Assembly (NCBI GenBank): GCA_018384065.1 | Contig: JAHAYL010000058.1 | Span: 1-46,416 of the forward strand | DNA: 46,416 nt | DNA from: Oxalobacter sp. | GTDB lineage: Bacteria > Pseudomonadota > Gammaproteobacteria > Burkholderiales > Burkholderiaceae_D | Direction of reading: 5' to 3' | In this document: positions 31,849 through 40,773 of the stretch, in pieces | How positions within the stretch are numbered: position 1 is the stretch's first letter | Layout: each line of letters begins with the position of its first letter | Position numbers and translations under genes: made by a program | Notes under the pieces: generated by a model | Database searches by the model: none | What the model saw: the letters and a program-made list of their open reading frames with translations, nothing else | What the model was told of the DNA's origin: nothing

Positions 31849-32658
31849 TCAGACACCGCTGTTTTCAAGCGTTTCCATTGCCATGCAGAGGTCTTCCCAT
31901 GCCTGCTGTTTGCCCTGCGGTGTCCGGAGCAGATAAGACGGATGATAAGTGATGACCAATGGAATCTGACGGTCACCGCTCTGGTAGTAATGGATTTTCC
32001 GCCGCATCGAAGACAGGGAATTTTCACGGCTGGTGTTCAGCAAAGCCGTTGCTGCTGTTTTCCCTAATGCGACAATGATTTTCGGCTTGATCAAGGCAAT
32101 CTGGCGTTCGAGGAAAGGCATGCAGATGGCACTTTCCTCTTCTGTCGGTTGCCGGTCTTTCCCAGCTTCACTTGCGCGGCATTTGACGATGTTGGCGATA
32201 TAGACATTGCTGCCCCGTTTCAACAGCATTCCTGCCAGCATATTGTCCAGCAGTTTTCCAGAACGCCCGACAAAAGGCTCACCCTGCTGGTCTTCAAAAT
32301 AGCCTGGGCCTTCACCGACAAACAGCCAGTCAGCGTTCCTGTCACCGACACCTGGCACAATCCGGTTCCGTGTCTGACAGAGATGGCAGTTCTGGCAATG
32401 ATTGATTTCATCCAGCAGCTGGTCCCAGGCGGCTGTATCAGGCACATCAGCGGAAGGCGTTTTATCCGCTTGGACAAAAGAGACTGGGCTGACCGTTTCA
32501 GATGGGGAGGTATCCGGGGATATCGCCTGGCTTAATGATTCAGCCGGTGGCAAAGCTTCCGGAACGGCATCATCCGCTGGAACACCTCTCTGATACCAGA
32601 GCGTGATGCCCATTTCCTTCAGGTATGCCAGCCGTGTGGCATCGTCCAGCGTTCTCAT
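31849..32658 (-). CDS. Family 4-type uracil-DNA glycosylase (4Fe-4S)
   Basis: A 269-residue protein. An N-terminal segment (1-25) is joined by a Pro/Ser/Thr-rich linker (about 27-75) to a family 4 UDG domain. The domain has GEGPGYFEDQQGEPFVGRSG (motif A region), Cys88/Cys91 in HCQNCHLC and later Cys in VKCRA and ICMPFL that would hold the 4Fe-4S cluster, and YHPSYLLR as motif B. It removes uracil from DNA. ATG overlaps the rimI stop as ATGA, so it is the last gene of a tsaB-rimI-UDG unit. The linker is long for the family but seen in betaproteobacterial members. Confidence 0.88.
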   Translation of the reverse strand: MRTLDDATRLAYLKEMGITLWYQRGVPADDAVPEALPPAESLSQAISPDTSPSETVSPVSFVQADKTPSADVPDTAAWDQLLDEINHCQNCHLCQTRNRIVPGVGDRNADWLFVGEGPGYFEDQQGEPFVGRSGKLLDNMLAGMLLKRGSNVYIANIVKCRASEAGKDRQPTEEESAICMPFLERQIALIKPKIIVALGKTAATALLNTSRENSLSSMRRKIHYYQSGDRQIPLVITYHPSYLLRTPQGKQQAWEDLCMAMETLENSGV

Positions 32659-33098
32659 AGTTTCAGCTTCATCAAAAGTGCATCTTCCTTGGGTTGGACA
32701 TAATAACCCGGACGGATGCCGACTGTCTTGAATCCGGTCTTCCTGTAAAGCCCGATGGCTGGTGTATTGGATTCGCGGACCTCAAGGAAAACCGACTCCA
32801 TATCAAGCAGACGGGCCAATTCCAATACCTTATCCAACAGGATACGGCCATAACCCTTGCCTTGGAATTCCCTGCCGACAGCGATTTTCAGGAGCTCCAT
32901 CTCATCCACGATATCCAAGGCGATAAAGTATCCAATCAACGTGCCTTCGCCATTCCTGAGGACAATGCCCCGGTTTTCCGTTGCAATCGAACTTTCAAGA
33001 TTGCGGTATGTCCAGTGATAAGGAAAGACATTCTGCTCGATGTAATAGACATCGTGCAGGTCTTTCAGCAGCATCGGTGCGAAAACAAGCTCATCCAT
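32655..33098 (-). CDS. rimI: Ribosomal protein bS18 alanine N-acetyltransferase RimI
   Basis: A 147-residue GNAT enzyme. The acetyl-CoA loop is VGREFQGKGYGRILL, followed by VFLEVRESNTPAIGLYRKTGF, the RimI signature. It acetylates the N-terminal alanine of S18. ATG 33098 has a strong GGAAGGA ribosome site and gives the E. coli length; an alternative ATG at 33155 overlaps the tsaB end. It sits between tsaB and the UDG gene, all on one transcript. Confidence 0.9.
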   Translation of the reverse strand: MDELVFAPMLLKDLHDVYYIEQNVFPYHWTYRNLESSIATENRGIVLRNGEGTLIGYFIALDIVDEMELLKIAVGREFQGKGYGRILLDKVLELARLLDMESVFLEVRESNTPAIGLYRKTGFKTVGIRPGYYVQPKEDALLMKLKL

Positions 33099-33147
33099 GT
33101 CCTTCCCTTCTTGGGAGGAAGCTGTGGAATCTGGAGCCTGGGCAGGA

Positions 33148-33852
33148 TTACGCATGTGCTTTCTCTTTCAAAGCCATGCGTTCGGCTGTCTTCAACGCGA
33201 CCTTGTTGCGCAGATAGAGCAGTTGGACCTGCTCGACAGGAACGGTCTTCCCTTGGCGGAACCGGGAAGCTGCGAGGGTTGCGATGGAAGCTGCATCGGG
33301 GAAAATCCCTGGAAACTGGCTGGAACCGGAGACGGTGTCTTTCAGCTCATCAGGATAAGCCTTCAGGCCATTGCCGCAGAAAACCCCTCCCTCTTCTTTC
33401 AGATGGATATCCGCTATGGGAGACAGCTGCGGTTCAATGATTGCCCGCCATGCCCCGTTTTCATAGGCATACTCTGCCCAATAGATTTCATGCATCCGGG
33501 CATCCAGAAGCGGCACGACATGCTGGGATCCCGTTTTCTGACGGCAGGACTCCGCCATGGCTTCAAGGGTTGTGACCGGGATGACAGGCAGGCCAAGACC
33601 GAATGCCATGCCTTGGACGATGCCACAGGCAGTCCTCAGGCCAGTGAATGAACCAGGTCCACAGCCGAAGGCAAGCGCATCACAATCCTGCATGGTCAGT
33701 TTTTCAGCTTCAAGCAAAGATTGCAGCATTGGCAGGACAGACAGGGAATGGGATGAGAACCCTTCACGCGAATCTGCCCAGACATTCCCCTTGTGCAGGA
33801 CGGCAACTGATGCAATATCCGAAGAAGTGTCAATTGAAATAATCGTAGGCAT
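33148..33852 (-). CDS. tsaB: tRNA t6A synthesis protein TsaB
   Basis: A 234-residue ASKHA-fold protein. IISIDTSSDIASVAVL at the N-terminus and FGCGPGSFTGLRTACGIVQGMAFGLGLPV are diagnostic. TsaB is the inactive partner that binds TsaD and TsaE in the complex making threonylcarbamoyl-adenosine at tRNA position 37. ATG 33852 gives the conserved start; the frame extends to 33915 into the MFS gene end. No ribosome site is visible at 33852. It is coupled to rimI downstream. Confidence 0.93.
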   Translation of the reverse strand: MPTIISIDTSSDIASVAVLHKGNVWADSREGFSSHSLSVLPMLQSLLEAEKLTMQDCDALAFGCGPGSFTGLRTACGIVQGMAFGLGLPVIPVTTLEAMAESCRQKTGSQHVVPLLDARMHEIYWAEYAYENGAWRAIIEPQLSPIADIHLKEEGGVFCGNGLKAYPDELKDTVSGSSQFPGIFPDAASIATLAASRFRQGKTVPVEQVQLLYLRNKVALKTAERMALKEKAHA

Positions 33853-33883
33853 GGCGATATTGTAGGTGTCAGTCCTTGGATAA

Positions 33884-35044
33884 TCAATGCAGGGTTTTCC
33901 TTGCTGCAATTGCACCGGCTATGACAAGGAACGCCACTGCACCGAAGACTGCATAAAGGCCATACTGATGGGCGATATAACCCATCGCAGGCGGTCCTGC
34001 CATCAATCCCAGATAGCCGATGGTTGTCACCGTTGAGATAGCCTGGCTGACCGGTAAGCCCCTGTGCTGGGAAATATAAGAGAAAAGGATGGGAATCAGG
34101 TTAGAGACACCCAGACCGGCTATGCAGAAACCTGCCATCGGAAACAGGGAACCGGATGTCCCAAGAATGATGCCGAACCCCAATATGGCGATGATACCGC
34201 TCGCCACGATGACCTTCCCTATCCCCAACCGTTCAACCAGCCTGTCCCCAACCAATCTGCCGATGGCGATTGCCACAGAAAAGACTGAAAATGCCAGTCC
34301 CGACAATTCTGCTGGACTGCCTTTTGACATCATGAACAGTGCGCCCCAATCCAGGACGACACCGTCACTCATATAAAAGATGGCGCAGAGGATGCCCAAG
34401 AACAGGACAATGCCCTTGGGTCTGAGTGAAAAGGCGCTTTTTTCTTCCTGGATACCGAAAGGATAGAGATGCTGCTGGAAAATAAAGGCAAGCACAGCAA
34501 ACATCAAGATTGACAGGATAGCTGTTGCAGACAGAAGGGAAAGCCCGGCTTTCAGCATCATGGAAACAATCAGTGCGCCAAGGAAACCGCCGACACTGTA
34601 CATGCCATGGAAACCGGACATCAGCCGTTTTCCACTGCGTTTCTCGACCAGCGAAGCCTGGATGTTCATCGCAATATCGACAATGCCGGAAGACACCCCG
34701 AAAATGAACAGCGTCACCGCGAAAAGGAAAACATCTGATGTAAAGGCAAGGGCAACAAGCGAGCACAGGAAAACCGCTGTTGACAGGCAGAGGGTTTTCC
34801 GGCATCCGAACCGGTTTGTCAGCCAGCCTGCCCATAGCATGGAAAGCAAGGCGCCGGTACCAATCAGCAGAAGCAGTCCGCCAAGTTCGGCATCATTGAC
34901 CTGGAGCCTTGCCTTGGCGAAAGGCACCAGGACAGCCCAGACAGAAACGGCAATGCCAAGGACCAGGAAAACATACCGGGTCGCATACTCATCCCAGTGG
35001 AATGCAGCCTGATGCTGGTCTTTTGCCGTTGTTGGAAACGTCAT
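33884..35044 (-). CDS. MFS transporter, YbjJ-like
   Basis: A 386-residue major facilitator with about 12 membrane helices. The loop after helix 2 reads WAGWLTNRFGCRKTL, a version of the MFS signature. The segment FHGMYSVGGFLGA and the GVSSGIVDIAMNIQASLVEK helix resemble YbjJ-type transporters. The substrate is unknown. It starts 15 bases after the CoA-binding gene ends and probably shares its transcript. No ribosome site precedes the ATG. Confidence 0.85.
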   Translation of the reverse strand: MTFPTTAKDQHQAAFHWDEYATRYVFLVLGIAVSVWAVLVPFAKARLQVNDAELGGLLLLIGTGALLSMLWAGWLTNRFGCRKTLCLSTAVFLCSLVALAFTSDVFLFAVTLFIFGVSSGIVDIAMNIQASLVEKRSGKRLMSGFHGMYSVGGFLGALIVSMMLKAGLSLLSATAILSILMFAVLAFIFQQHLYPFGIQEEKSAFSLRPKGIVLFLGILCAIFYMSDGVVLDWGALFMMSKGSPAELSGLAFSVFSVAIAIGRLVGDRLVERLGIGKVIVASGIIAILGFGIILGTSGSLFPMAGFCIAGLGVSNLIPILFSYISQHRGLPVSQAISTVTTIGYLGLMAGPPAMGYIAHQYGLYAVFGAVAFLVIAGAIAARKTLH

Positions 35045-35059
35045 GTTTTGCGGAAAAGG

Positions 35060-35473
35060 TCATTCACCAAGAAGTTCTTTGTGCATTTCAAGCATGCAGT
35101 GGTTGTCGACCACCTTGAGACCTGCCTGGTCTGCAATCCGGGAAGCTTCTTCACTGATAATGCCCTTCTGCATCCACAGGACCTTTGCACCGATTTCAAC
35201 TGCCTGCCGTGCAATGTCCGGCATTGCTTCCGGCTTCCTGAAACAGTCAACAACATCCACTTTGAAAGGGATGTCTTTCAATGAAGCATAAGCTTTTTCG
35301 CCAAGCCCGTCAGTGATGGTCGGATTGACAGGCACAATCCGGTAACCGTGTTCCTTGAGGAATTTTGGAACATAATGCGCCCCTTTTTCCTCATTCAAGG
35401 AGAAACCGACGATAGCAACGGTACTGCTTTCCTGCAAGATTTCCTTCATCCCCTGTTTATCTTTGACCAACAT
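35060..35473 (-). CDS. CoA-binding domain protein (YccU type)
   Basis: A 137-residue single CoA_binding_2 domain with a Rossmann fold. VAIVGFSLNEEKGAHYVPKFLKEHGYRIVPVNP is the nucleotide-binding part, and VDVVDCFRKPEAMPDIARQAVEIGAKVLWMQKGI matches the YccU family. These proteins bind CoA and are related to succinyl-CoA synthetase subunits; the cellular role is not known. AGGAG lies 7 bases before the ATG. Confidence 0.9.
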   Translation of the reverse strand: MLVKDKQGMKEILQESSTVAIVGFSLNEEKGAHYVPKFLKEHGYRIVPVNPTITDGLGEKAYASLKDIPFKVDVVDCFRKPEAMPDIARQAVEIGAKVLWMQKGIISEEASRIADQAGLKVVDNHCMLEMHKELLGE

Positions 35474-35644
35474 GGTTATTCTCCTGATTTTTCAACAAAT
35501 TATCGTGCTGACCTGAAATTCGTATAAAGGGAAATCCTTCCACAGATCCTGAAAAGGTTCCAGACAGGCGGCTACCCTCGAACTAAATAAAGGATATTAC
35601 CATAACTTCACGCCTGAAACAGGTCTTGAATATGATATCCAGCT

Positions 35645-36550
35645 TTATAAAAAACTCTCAATTTTTTGTTTTTTATAAACTTTTCCAATGTCCCATGATG
35701 AGATGGCAAGTTTCCAGAAATCTGCCAATGAATCAGTGTCCGCATTGATTGGAATCCCAAGGAATGAAAGGACATTCCTGAGCATCGGCACAGGATCATG
35801 GCTGGCAACGGAAGGTGCCAGTGTCTGTTTTGAGAGTTTTTCCTGATGGCTGTTTACAGCAAGCGGCAGATGGGCATAACTTGGCGGGGTGTGGTCAAGG
35901 CATCGGTAAAGCCAGATCTGGCGTGGTGTTGAATCCAGCAGGTCCGCCCCGCGGATGATATCAGTGATGCCCTGCTCGATATCATCCACAACGACAGCAA
36001 ACTGATAGGCAAAAAGACCATCAGCACGCAGCACGACAAAATCGCCGACATCCTGTGCCAGGTGCTGAGTCTGGGTTCCCTGTATCCTGTCTTCAAAAGT
36101 GATTGCGTCATCAGGAACCTGGAGCCGCCATGACCTGACTGCCCTGCCGTCCGTGATGCCTTGACGGCATTTCCCCAGATACAGGGGGGCACCATCAATA
36201 CCTTTCGGATTCTCTGCCAGTTCCTTACGGCTGCAGGCACAGCCATAGACAATCCCCCTGTTTTTCAGGGTATTGAAATAATCCTGATAGATGGCAGTCC
36301 GTTGGGACTGATAGACAACCGGACCATCCCATTCAAAACCGAATTTTTCCAGGGTCTTGAGGATGGAAACCGCTGATGCCTGTGTGCACCGGGTGATATC
36401 AACATCCTCGATACGGACAATCCATTCCCCACCATGAGCCTTGGCATCAAGGTAGCTGCCGACAGCGGCAACCATCGAACCAAAATGCAGGTCACCTGTT
36501 GGAGAAGGTGCGAAACGACCACGGTAATGGGGCAATGGCATGATTTTCAA
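35645..36550 (-). CDS. gluQ: Glutamyl-Q tRNA(Asp) synthetase
   Basis: A 301-residue truncated class I synthetase lacking the anticodon-binding domain. The HIGH-like motif is PSPTGDLHFGS, the KMSKS-like motif is KLSKQ, and zinc ligands lie in YGCACSRKE and YLGKCRQG. It loads glutamate onto queuosine at position 34 of tRNA-Asp. The alternative start Met4 (ATG 36541) is possible. It runs 4 bases after the antitoxin gene of module 2, on the same strand, so it may be partly driven by that module's promoter. Confidence 0.93.
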   Translation of the reverse strand: MKIMPLPHYRGRFAPSPTGDLHFGSMVAAVGSYLDAKAHGGEWIVRIEDVDITRCTQASAVSILKTLEKFGFEWDGPVVYQSQRTAIYQDYFNTLKNRGIVYGCACSRKELAENPKGIDGAPLYLGKCRQGITDGRAVRSWRLQVPDDAITFEDRIQGTQTQHLAQDVGDFVVLRADGLFAYQFAVVVDDIEQGITDIIRGADLLDSTPRQIWLYRCLDHTPPSYAHLPLAVNSHQEKLSKQTLAPSVASHDPVPMLRNVLSFLGIPINADTDSLADFWKLAISSWDIGKVYKKQKIESFL

Positions 36551-36554
36551 TCAT

Positions 36555-36842
36555 TTATGCAAGGGAAACCTGTAATCCAAAAACACGGATCAGATTGAAG
36601 AAAACAGACATCTGGGGATTGCCGTTTTCAGAAAGGGCCTTGGCAAGTCCTTGCCTGGTCATACCGATTTCTTTTGCAACTTTGGTGATGCCTTTTGCAC
36701 GTGTAATGGCATCTAAAGCAGCACGGATGGTTTTCCCATCACCATCGTCCAGTCGGATGCATTCCGTGAGATAACCTGCATAATCCTCATCAGTTTTGAG
36801 GAAATCAGCAGGATCGTATCTGTAAGTCTTGATTTTTGCCAT
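36555..36842 (-). CDS. HigA-like antitoxin (module 2)
   Basis: A 95-residue addiction-module antidote of the COG3636 type. The N-terminal YRYDPADFLKTDEDYAGYLTECI and the helix-turn-helix GITKVAKEIGMTRQGLAKALSENGNP are characteristic. ATG 36842 has AGGAAG upstream; a further ATG at 36854 overlaps the toxin stop. It should neutralise the toxin at 36851-37150. Confidence 0.9.
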   Translation of the reverse strand: MAKIKTYRYDPADFLKTDEDYAGYLTECIRLDDGDGKTIRAALDAITRAKGITKVAKEIGMTRQGLAKALSENGNPQMSVFFNLIRVFGLQVSLA

Positions 36843-36850
36843 TTTCTTCC

Positions 36851-37150
36851 TCATTCAAAATCAAAATCCTGTTCTGCGAGCAGGTTTGCCAACTGGAAAT
36901 CTTTCTGCTGAGTACTTTTATCACCGCCAGCAAGGATGAAAACGATTTCGCTGCCGCGGATAGTGTAATACAGCCGATAGCCAGGACCGGCATCTATACG
37001 CATTTCAGAAACCCGGCCATACCTTTTGACATCTCCAAACAGCCCTGTTGCTGAAAGCCGGGTAAGTCTGGCATTGATAGCCCGCCTGCCAATAGGATCA
37101 CGTAATTTCCTGAACCACTTGAGAAAAGTTTCTGTGAATCTGATTTCCAT
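36851..37150 (-). CDS. RelE/HigB-like toxin, Gp49 group (module 2)
   Basis: A 99-residue COG3657-type killer protein. FLKWFRKLRDPIGRRAINARLTRL and GPGYRLYYTIRGSEIVFILAGGDKSTQQKD carry the conserved strands and the basic residues expected for ribosome-dependent mRNA cleavage. No ribosome site precedes the ATG. The predicted -10 box is 6 bases from it, which again suggests a leaderless message. Confidence 0.9.
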   Translation of the reverse strand: MEIRFTETFLKWFRKLRDPIGRRAINARLTRLSATGLFGDVKRYGRVSEMRIDAGPGYRLYYTIRGSEIVFILAGGDKSTQQKDFQLANLLAEQDFDFE

Positions 37151-37156
37151 AGATAT

Positions 37157-37185
37157 ATGGTAAACTGGAGTTTACATTAAATCAA
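37157..37185 (-). promoter_or_regulatory. Module 2 toxin-antitoxin promoter with palindromic operator
   Basis: On the minus strand, TTGATT (37185-37180) and TACCAT (37162-37157) are 17 bases apart. A perfect 16-base palindrome, GTAAACT-GG-AGTTTAC (37160-37175), fills the spacer. The layout matches module 1 although the operator sequence differs. Confidence 0.72.
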
Positions 37186-37284
37186 TGCTTGAATTGAATT
37201 TTCCTTCTTGTCATTTTCTGCCACCCTTCCCTTTTTGTATCAGTTATGGCAGTCTTGGAACGGTAGGAAATTGAGGGAAAACGG

Positions 37285-37716
37285 ATGCTTACCCGACTGC
37301 AGAAACAGGATTACCCAAAACTGGCTGCGTCCATGACAGACTCGAGTTGGACGGTTGCCTGCTTCTGTGCGCAATGGTGCGGAGCCTGCCGGAACTGGTT
37401 CGAGCCATTCCAGGCATTATCCGAAAAGTATCCCGATGTCACCTTCCTCTGGATTGACATCGAAGACCATGCTGACCTGCTCGATACCTTGGAAATCGAC
37501 AATTTCCCCTGCCTGTTGATCCAGTACAGCGATATCGTCAATTTCTTTGGAGCCATCCATCCCGATATCAAGGTTGCGGAAAGGCTGTTGCTGAACCACC
37601 GTTCATCACGGTTGGAAGAAATGAAAGGCTGGGTGCTTGCCTCAAAAGAACGTCTTGAATGGCAGGACGAAGCCAACCTCAGGAAGCTGTTCCAGCAGGC
37701 GGTTCAGTCTGCCTGA
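37285..37716 (+). CDS. Thioredoxin-fold protein
   Basis: A 143-residue thioredoxin family member. The active site is WCGAC with Cys32 and Cys35, followed by FEPFQALSEKYPDVTFLWIDIEDHADL; the cis-proline region is NFPCLLIQ. There is no signal peptide, so it acts in the cytoplasm. CGAC is not the classical CGPC, so its redox role may differ from TrxA. AGGGA precedes the ATG. It converges with dnaQ, overlapping its end by 13 bases. Confidence 0.87.
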   Translation: MLTRLQKQDYPKLAASMTDSSWTVACFCAQWCGACRNWFEPFQALSEKYPDVTFLWIDIEDHADLLDTLEIDNFPCLLIQYSDIVNFFGAIHPDIKVAERLLLNHRSSRLEEMKGWVLASKERLEWQDEANLRKLFQQAVQSA

Positions 37717-38441
37717 TGGTCAGCAGGATCCTGATGCCAGATGCAGGCCTTTCCCTTGTTCGCTTTTTCGATACCTTCAAGCACAGATTCATGCACCGCC
37801 AATTCTTCCGGTGAAGCCTTCAGGACCATGATGGGGATACGGTCTGTATCGTCTGCTGACTGACGGTTCCTTTCAGCTTTCCTGACAGCAGCATCCTCAT
37901 CATCGTCAATCATCAGGGATTTCTGCCCTCTGGTCAGCCCCAGATAGACTTCTGCCAGCAGTTCCGCATCCAGCAGTGCGCCATGCAGTGTACGCTGAGA
38001 ATTGTCAATCTCAAGGCGGTCACAGAGTGCATCCAGATTGTTACGTTTGCCCGGGAACATCTGCTTTGCCATCGCAAGGCTGTCGATGACATTGACGGCA
38101 AGCTTGGCAACCGGTGGCATCTTCAGGCGGTTGAGCTCGGCATCCAGGAAGCCAACGTCGAATTCCGCATTATGGATGATCAGTTCAGCATCCCTGATGA
38201 AATCACAGAACCCCTCAGCGACCTCTGAAAAAGTCGGTTTATCACTGAGGAAATCTGCTGTCAGCCCATGGATTTTCACCGCGTCCTCAGGGACATCCCG
38301 TTCAGGATTGATATAGACATGGTAATGATTGTCGGTGATACGGCGGTCAATCACCTCAACACAGCCGATTTCAACAATCCGGTCCCCACCATTGGCATTC
38401 AGGCCGGTGGTTTCTGTATCCAGGACAATCTGACGGCTCAT
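37704..38441 (-). CDS. dnaQ: DNA polymerase III epsilon subunit
   Basis: A 245-residue proofreading exonuclease. Exo I is VLDTETTGLN near the N-terminus, Exo II HNAEFDVGFLDAEL and Exo III HGALLDAELLAEVY (DEDDh). The C-terminal tail after ~180 is charged and would bind the polymerase alpha subunit. The length matches E. coli DnaQ. Its ATG overlaps the stop of the U32 peptidase gene (ATGA at 38441-38438). Confidence 0.95.
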   Translation of the reverse strand: MSRQIVLDTETTGLNANGGDRIVEIGCVEVIDRRITDNHYHVYINPERDVPEDAVKIHGLTADFLSDKPTFSEVAEGFCDFIRDAELIIHNAEFDVGFLDAELNRLKMPPVAKLAVNVIDSLAMAKQMFPGKRNNLDALCDRLEIDNSQRTLHGALLDAELLAEVYLGLTRGQKSLMIDDDEDAAVRKAERNRQSADDTDRIPIMVLKASPEELAVHESVLEGIEKANKGKACIWHQDPADHQAD

Positions 38442-39811
38442 TCTGCTTTCTCCCCAGCTTTTTCAGGATGGAGCTGTCTGGCGATGAAAGCCCCTTTCCC
38501 ATACTGCGCCAATGGAATCCTGACAACGTGGCCGCTGCCCGGTGCAACCGTGATTGGATTGCCCGTCTGGTCAGTCATCTCCTGCAAGAGATAAACCATA
38601 TTGCCATCTGGATGGAAAACCTCCAGCGTATCACCGACAGAAAACCGGTTTTTCACCAACACAGTCGCCCAGCCATCCGCAGCATCAACCACATCACCGA
38701 CATAGTGGCTGCTGTACAGCTCAGAAGCTCCGGTCATGTAATTCTGGTAGTCCTTCGTGTGGTGGCGGACATAGAAACCATCCGTATATCCCCGGTTTGC
38801 AAGCCCCTGTAAAGCCCCCAGCAGCTTCACATCAAAAGGCCTGCCCGCAACCGCATCATCAATTGCCTTCCGGTAAGCCTGGGCTGTACGGACAACATAA
38901 TAGATGGACTTTGTCCGCCCTTCGACCTTCAGCGAATCCACACCGATCTTCACCAGCCGTTCAACATGTTCAATGGCGCGCAGGTCCTTTGAATTCATGA
39001 TGTAAGTGCCATGCTCGTCTTCCATGATCGGCAGCAGCTGTCCTGGGCGTTTACCCTCTTCAATGAAATAAACCCGTTCAGCGGCTGGATGACGGGGAAC
39101 CTCCCCCAATTCAGAAGGCAGGATGCCCGCTTTCTCTATGAAAGCCTGCATATCCATCGGTTTCAGGTCACCCGTCTCATCTTCCTCGGCATTCCCAATC
39201 TTGTAATGCCAACGGCAGGAATTCGTGCAGATACCCTGATTCGAATCACGGTGGCTGAAATAACCCGACAGCAGGCAGCGGCCGGAATAAGCCACACAGA
39301 GCGCCCCATGGATGAAAACCTCTAGTTCCATCTCGGGGCATTTCTGGCGGATTTCCTCAATCTCATCCAGGGACAGTTCACGGGACAGGATGACCCGGGT
39401 CAATCCCATCCTTTGCCAGAAACGGACATCCGCCCAATTGATGGAATTCGACTGGACAGAGAGATGGATTGGCATCTCAGGCCATTTATCCTTCACCATC
39501 ATAATCATGCCGGGATCCGCCATAATCAGCGCATCAGGCTTCATCTCAATGACCGGTGCCATATCCTCTAGATAAGTCCTCAGCTTTGCGTTATGCGCAT
39601 AGATATTGCTGGCGACATAAAACTTCTTGCCACGGCGGTGCGATTCATCGATGCCCTCTTTCAAGGCTTCCATCGAGGAGAATTCATTGTTCCGCGCACG
39701 GAGGCTGTAACGGGGCTGCCCTGCATACACCGCATCAGCACCGAAATCATAAGCTGCTCGCATCTTGTCCACTGAGCCTGCCGGCAGCAGAAGTTCAGGA
39801 GTCTTGACCAT
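38438..39811 (-). CDS. U32-family peptidase/tRNA hydroxylation protein TrhP-like (YegQ)
   Basis: A 457-residue U32-family protein. PELLLPAGSVDKMRAAYDFGADAVYAG at the N-terminus, the family signature EVFIHGALCVAYSGRCLLSGYFSHRDSNQGICTNSCRW and the C-terminal barrel-like part (VGDVVDAADGWATVLVKNRFSVGDTLEV) are clear. The cysteines in the signature probably hold an Fe-S cluster. E. coli YegQ (TrhP) makes 5-hydroxyuridine at tRNA position 34. No ribosome site is visible. dnaQ is coupled downstream. Confidence 0.9.
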   Translation of the reverse strand: MVKTPELLLPAGSVDKMRAAYDFGADAVYAGQPRYSLRARNNEFSSMEALKEGIDESHRRGKKFYVASNIYAHNAKLRTYLEDMAPVIEMKPDALIMADPGMIMMVKDKWPEMPIHLSVQSNSINWADVRFWQRMGLTRVILSRELSLDEIEEIRQKCPEMELEVFIHGALCVAYSGRCLLSGYFSHRDSNQGICTNSCRWHYKIGNAEEDETGDLKPMDMQAFIEKAGILPSELGEVPRHPAAERVYFIEEGKRPGQLLPIMEDEHGTYIMNSKDLRAIEHVERLVKIGVDSLKVEGRTKSIYYVVRTAQAYRKAIDDAVAGRPFDVKLLGALQGLANRGYTDGFYVRHHTKDYQNYMTGASELYSSHYVGDVVDAADGWATVLVKNRFSVGDTLEVFHPDGNMVYLLQEMTDQTGNPITVAPGSGHVVRIPLAQYGKGAFIARQLHPEKAGEKAE

Positions 39812-39906
39812 GGTTTGATGAAAGAATGGTGAAAATAAACATTATAGCCAATCGTCAAACAGCCATCATCTGATGGATGAGGCTTTGAAAAGCTGCCAAT
39901 CTTTTC

Positions 39907-40773
39907 TCAGACTGGATTGAAAGACCTTGGGGCAGATGCCAATGCATGGAAACGGGTCAGCATATCCATCAATGCCTTCCGGGACCATGTGCCCACAGAA
40001 TGCCCAGAATTGGGGTAAACAAAGGCTTTTGCTTTGCCACCTGCACTGGTCCACGCATCCGCCATCCTCTGGGCAGTATCTGCAGGCAGGCGCGGGTCCA
40101 GTTCCCCTTGGAAAAAAAGTGCTGGCGGCAGGAAGGCATTTTCGTGGCGAGCCAAGACCAATGGCGGGCTGGTCTCTTCCATGACTTGGACTGTCGGGAA
40201 AAACGCATGATGGCACTGCATGATATCAACATCCCCCCGCTTTTCCGCCATCTTGTAACGAGCCAATGGATCCAAGACACCTGAGCAGGACGCAACAAAT
40301 GCTGTTTCTGCATCAACTGAACAGTTGATGGCAGTTGATTCAATGAAATATTCCGGTCTGTCATAGCACATCGCAGCAAGTACAGCCAGGTACCCACCAC
40401 TGGATACGCCCAAGGTGCCTATCCGTTCCCTGTCGATAAAATATTCCTGGGCATGCTGCTTCAGCCAACGGACAGCATAGACAACATCCGCAACAGCAGC
40501 AGGATAAGGAAAACGTGGGGCAAGCCGTGTATCAATCGCCAGCACAGCAAGCCCTGTCTGGGCAATCAGGTCGGTCAGCCCTGAAACAGCCGTCCGGTCG
40601 CCAGACACCCATGCACCCCCATGGACACAGACAACACCAGGGACATTTTCAATGCCCTGAGGCTGGTAAAGGCAGGCCTTCAACGTGTAATCAGGCGTTC
40701 TGATCAGTTCGAATCCAGAAACTGAGAAGGGATGGAAATCTGTCAGGGAAGCATCATGCATAATTGGAACCAT
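39907..40773 (-). CDS. Alpha/beta hydrolase, acetyl-esterase (HSL/BD-FAE) type
   Basis: A 288-residue esterase. The oxyanion motif is VCVHGGAWVSGD, the nucleophile elbow GVSSGG, and the likely acid and base are in GELDPRLP and NSGHSVGTW. AIDTRLAPRFPYPAAVADVVYAVRWL is typical of this group. It probably hydrolyses short-chain esters or peptides; the substrate is unknown. Met5 is an alternative start; neither start has a good ribosome site. Confidence 0.85.
   Translation of the reverse strand: MVPIMHDASLTDFHPFSVSGFELIRTPDYTLKACLYQPQGIENVPGVVCVHGGAWVSGDRTAVSGLTDLIAQTGLAVLAIDTRLAPRFPYPAAVADVVYAVRWLKQHAQEYFIDRERIGTLGVSSGGYLAVLAAMCYDRPEYFIESTAINCSVDAETAFVASCSGVLDPLARYKMAEKRGDVDIMQCHHAFFPTVQVMEETSPPLVLARHENAFLPPALFFQGELDPRLPADTAQRMADAWTSAGGKAKAFVYPNSGHSVGTWSRKALMDMLTRFHALASAPRSFNPV

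Noticed and set aside
35474-35644. A gene between the CoA-binding protein and gluQ
   Set aside because: The 171-base gap holds only short frames without ribosome sites, and a frame at 35608-35808 is a shadow of the gluQ end.
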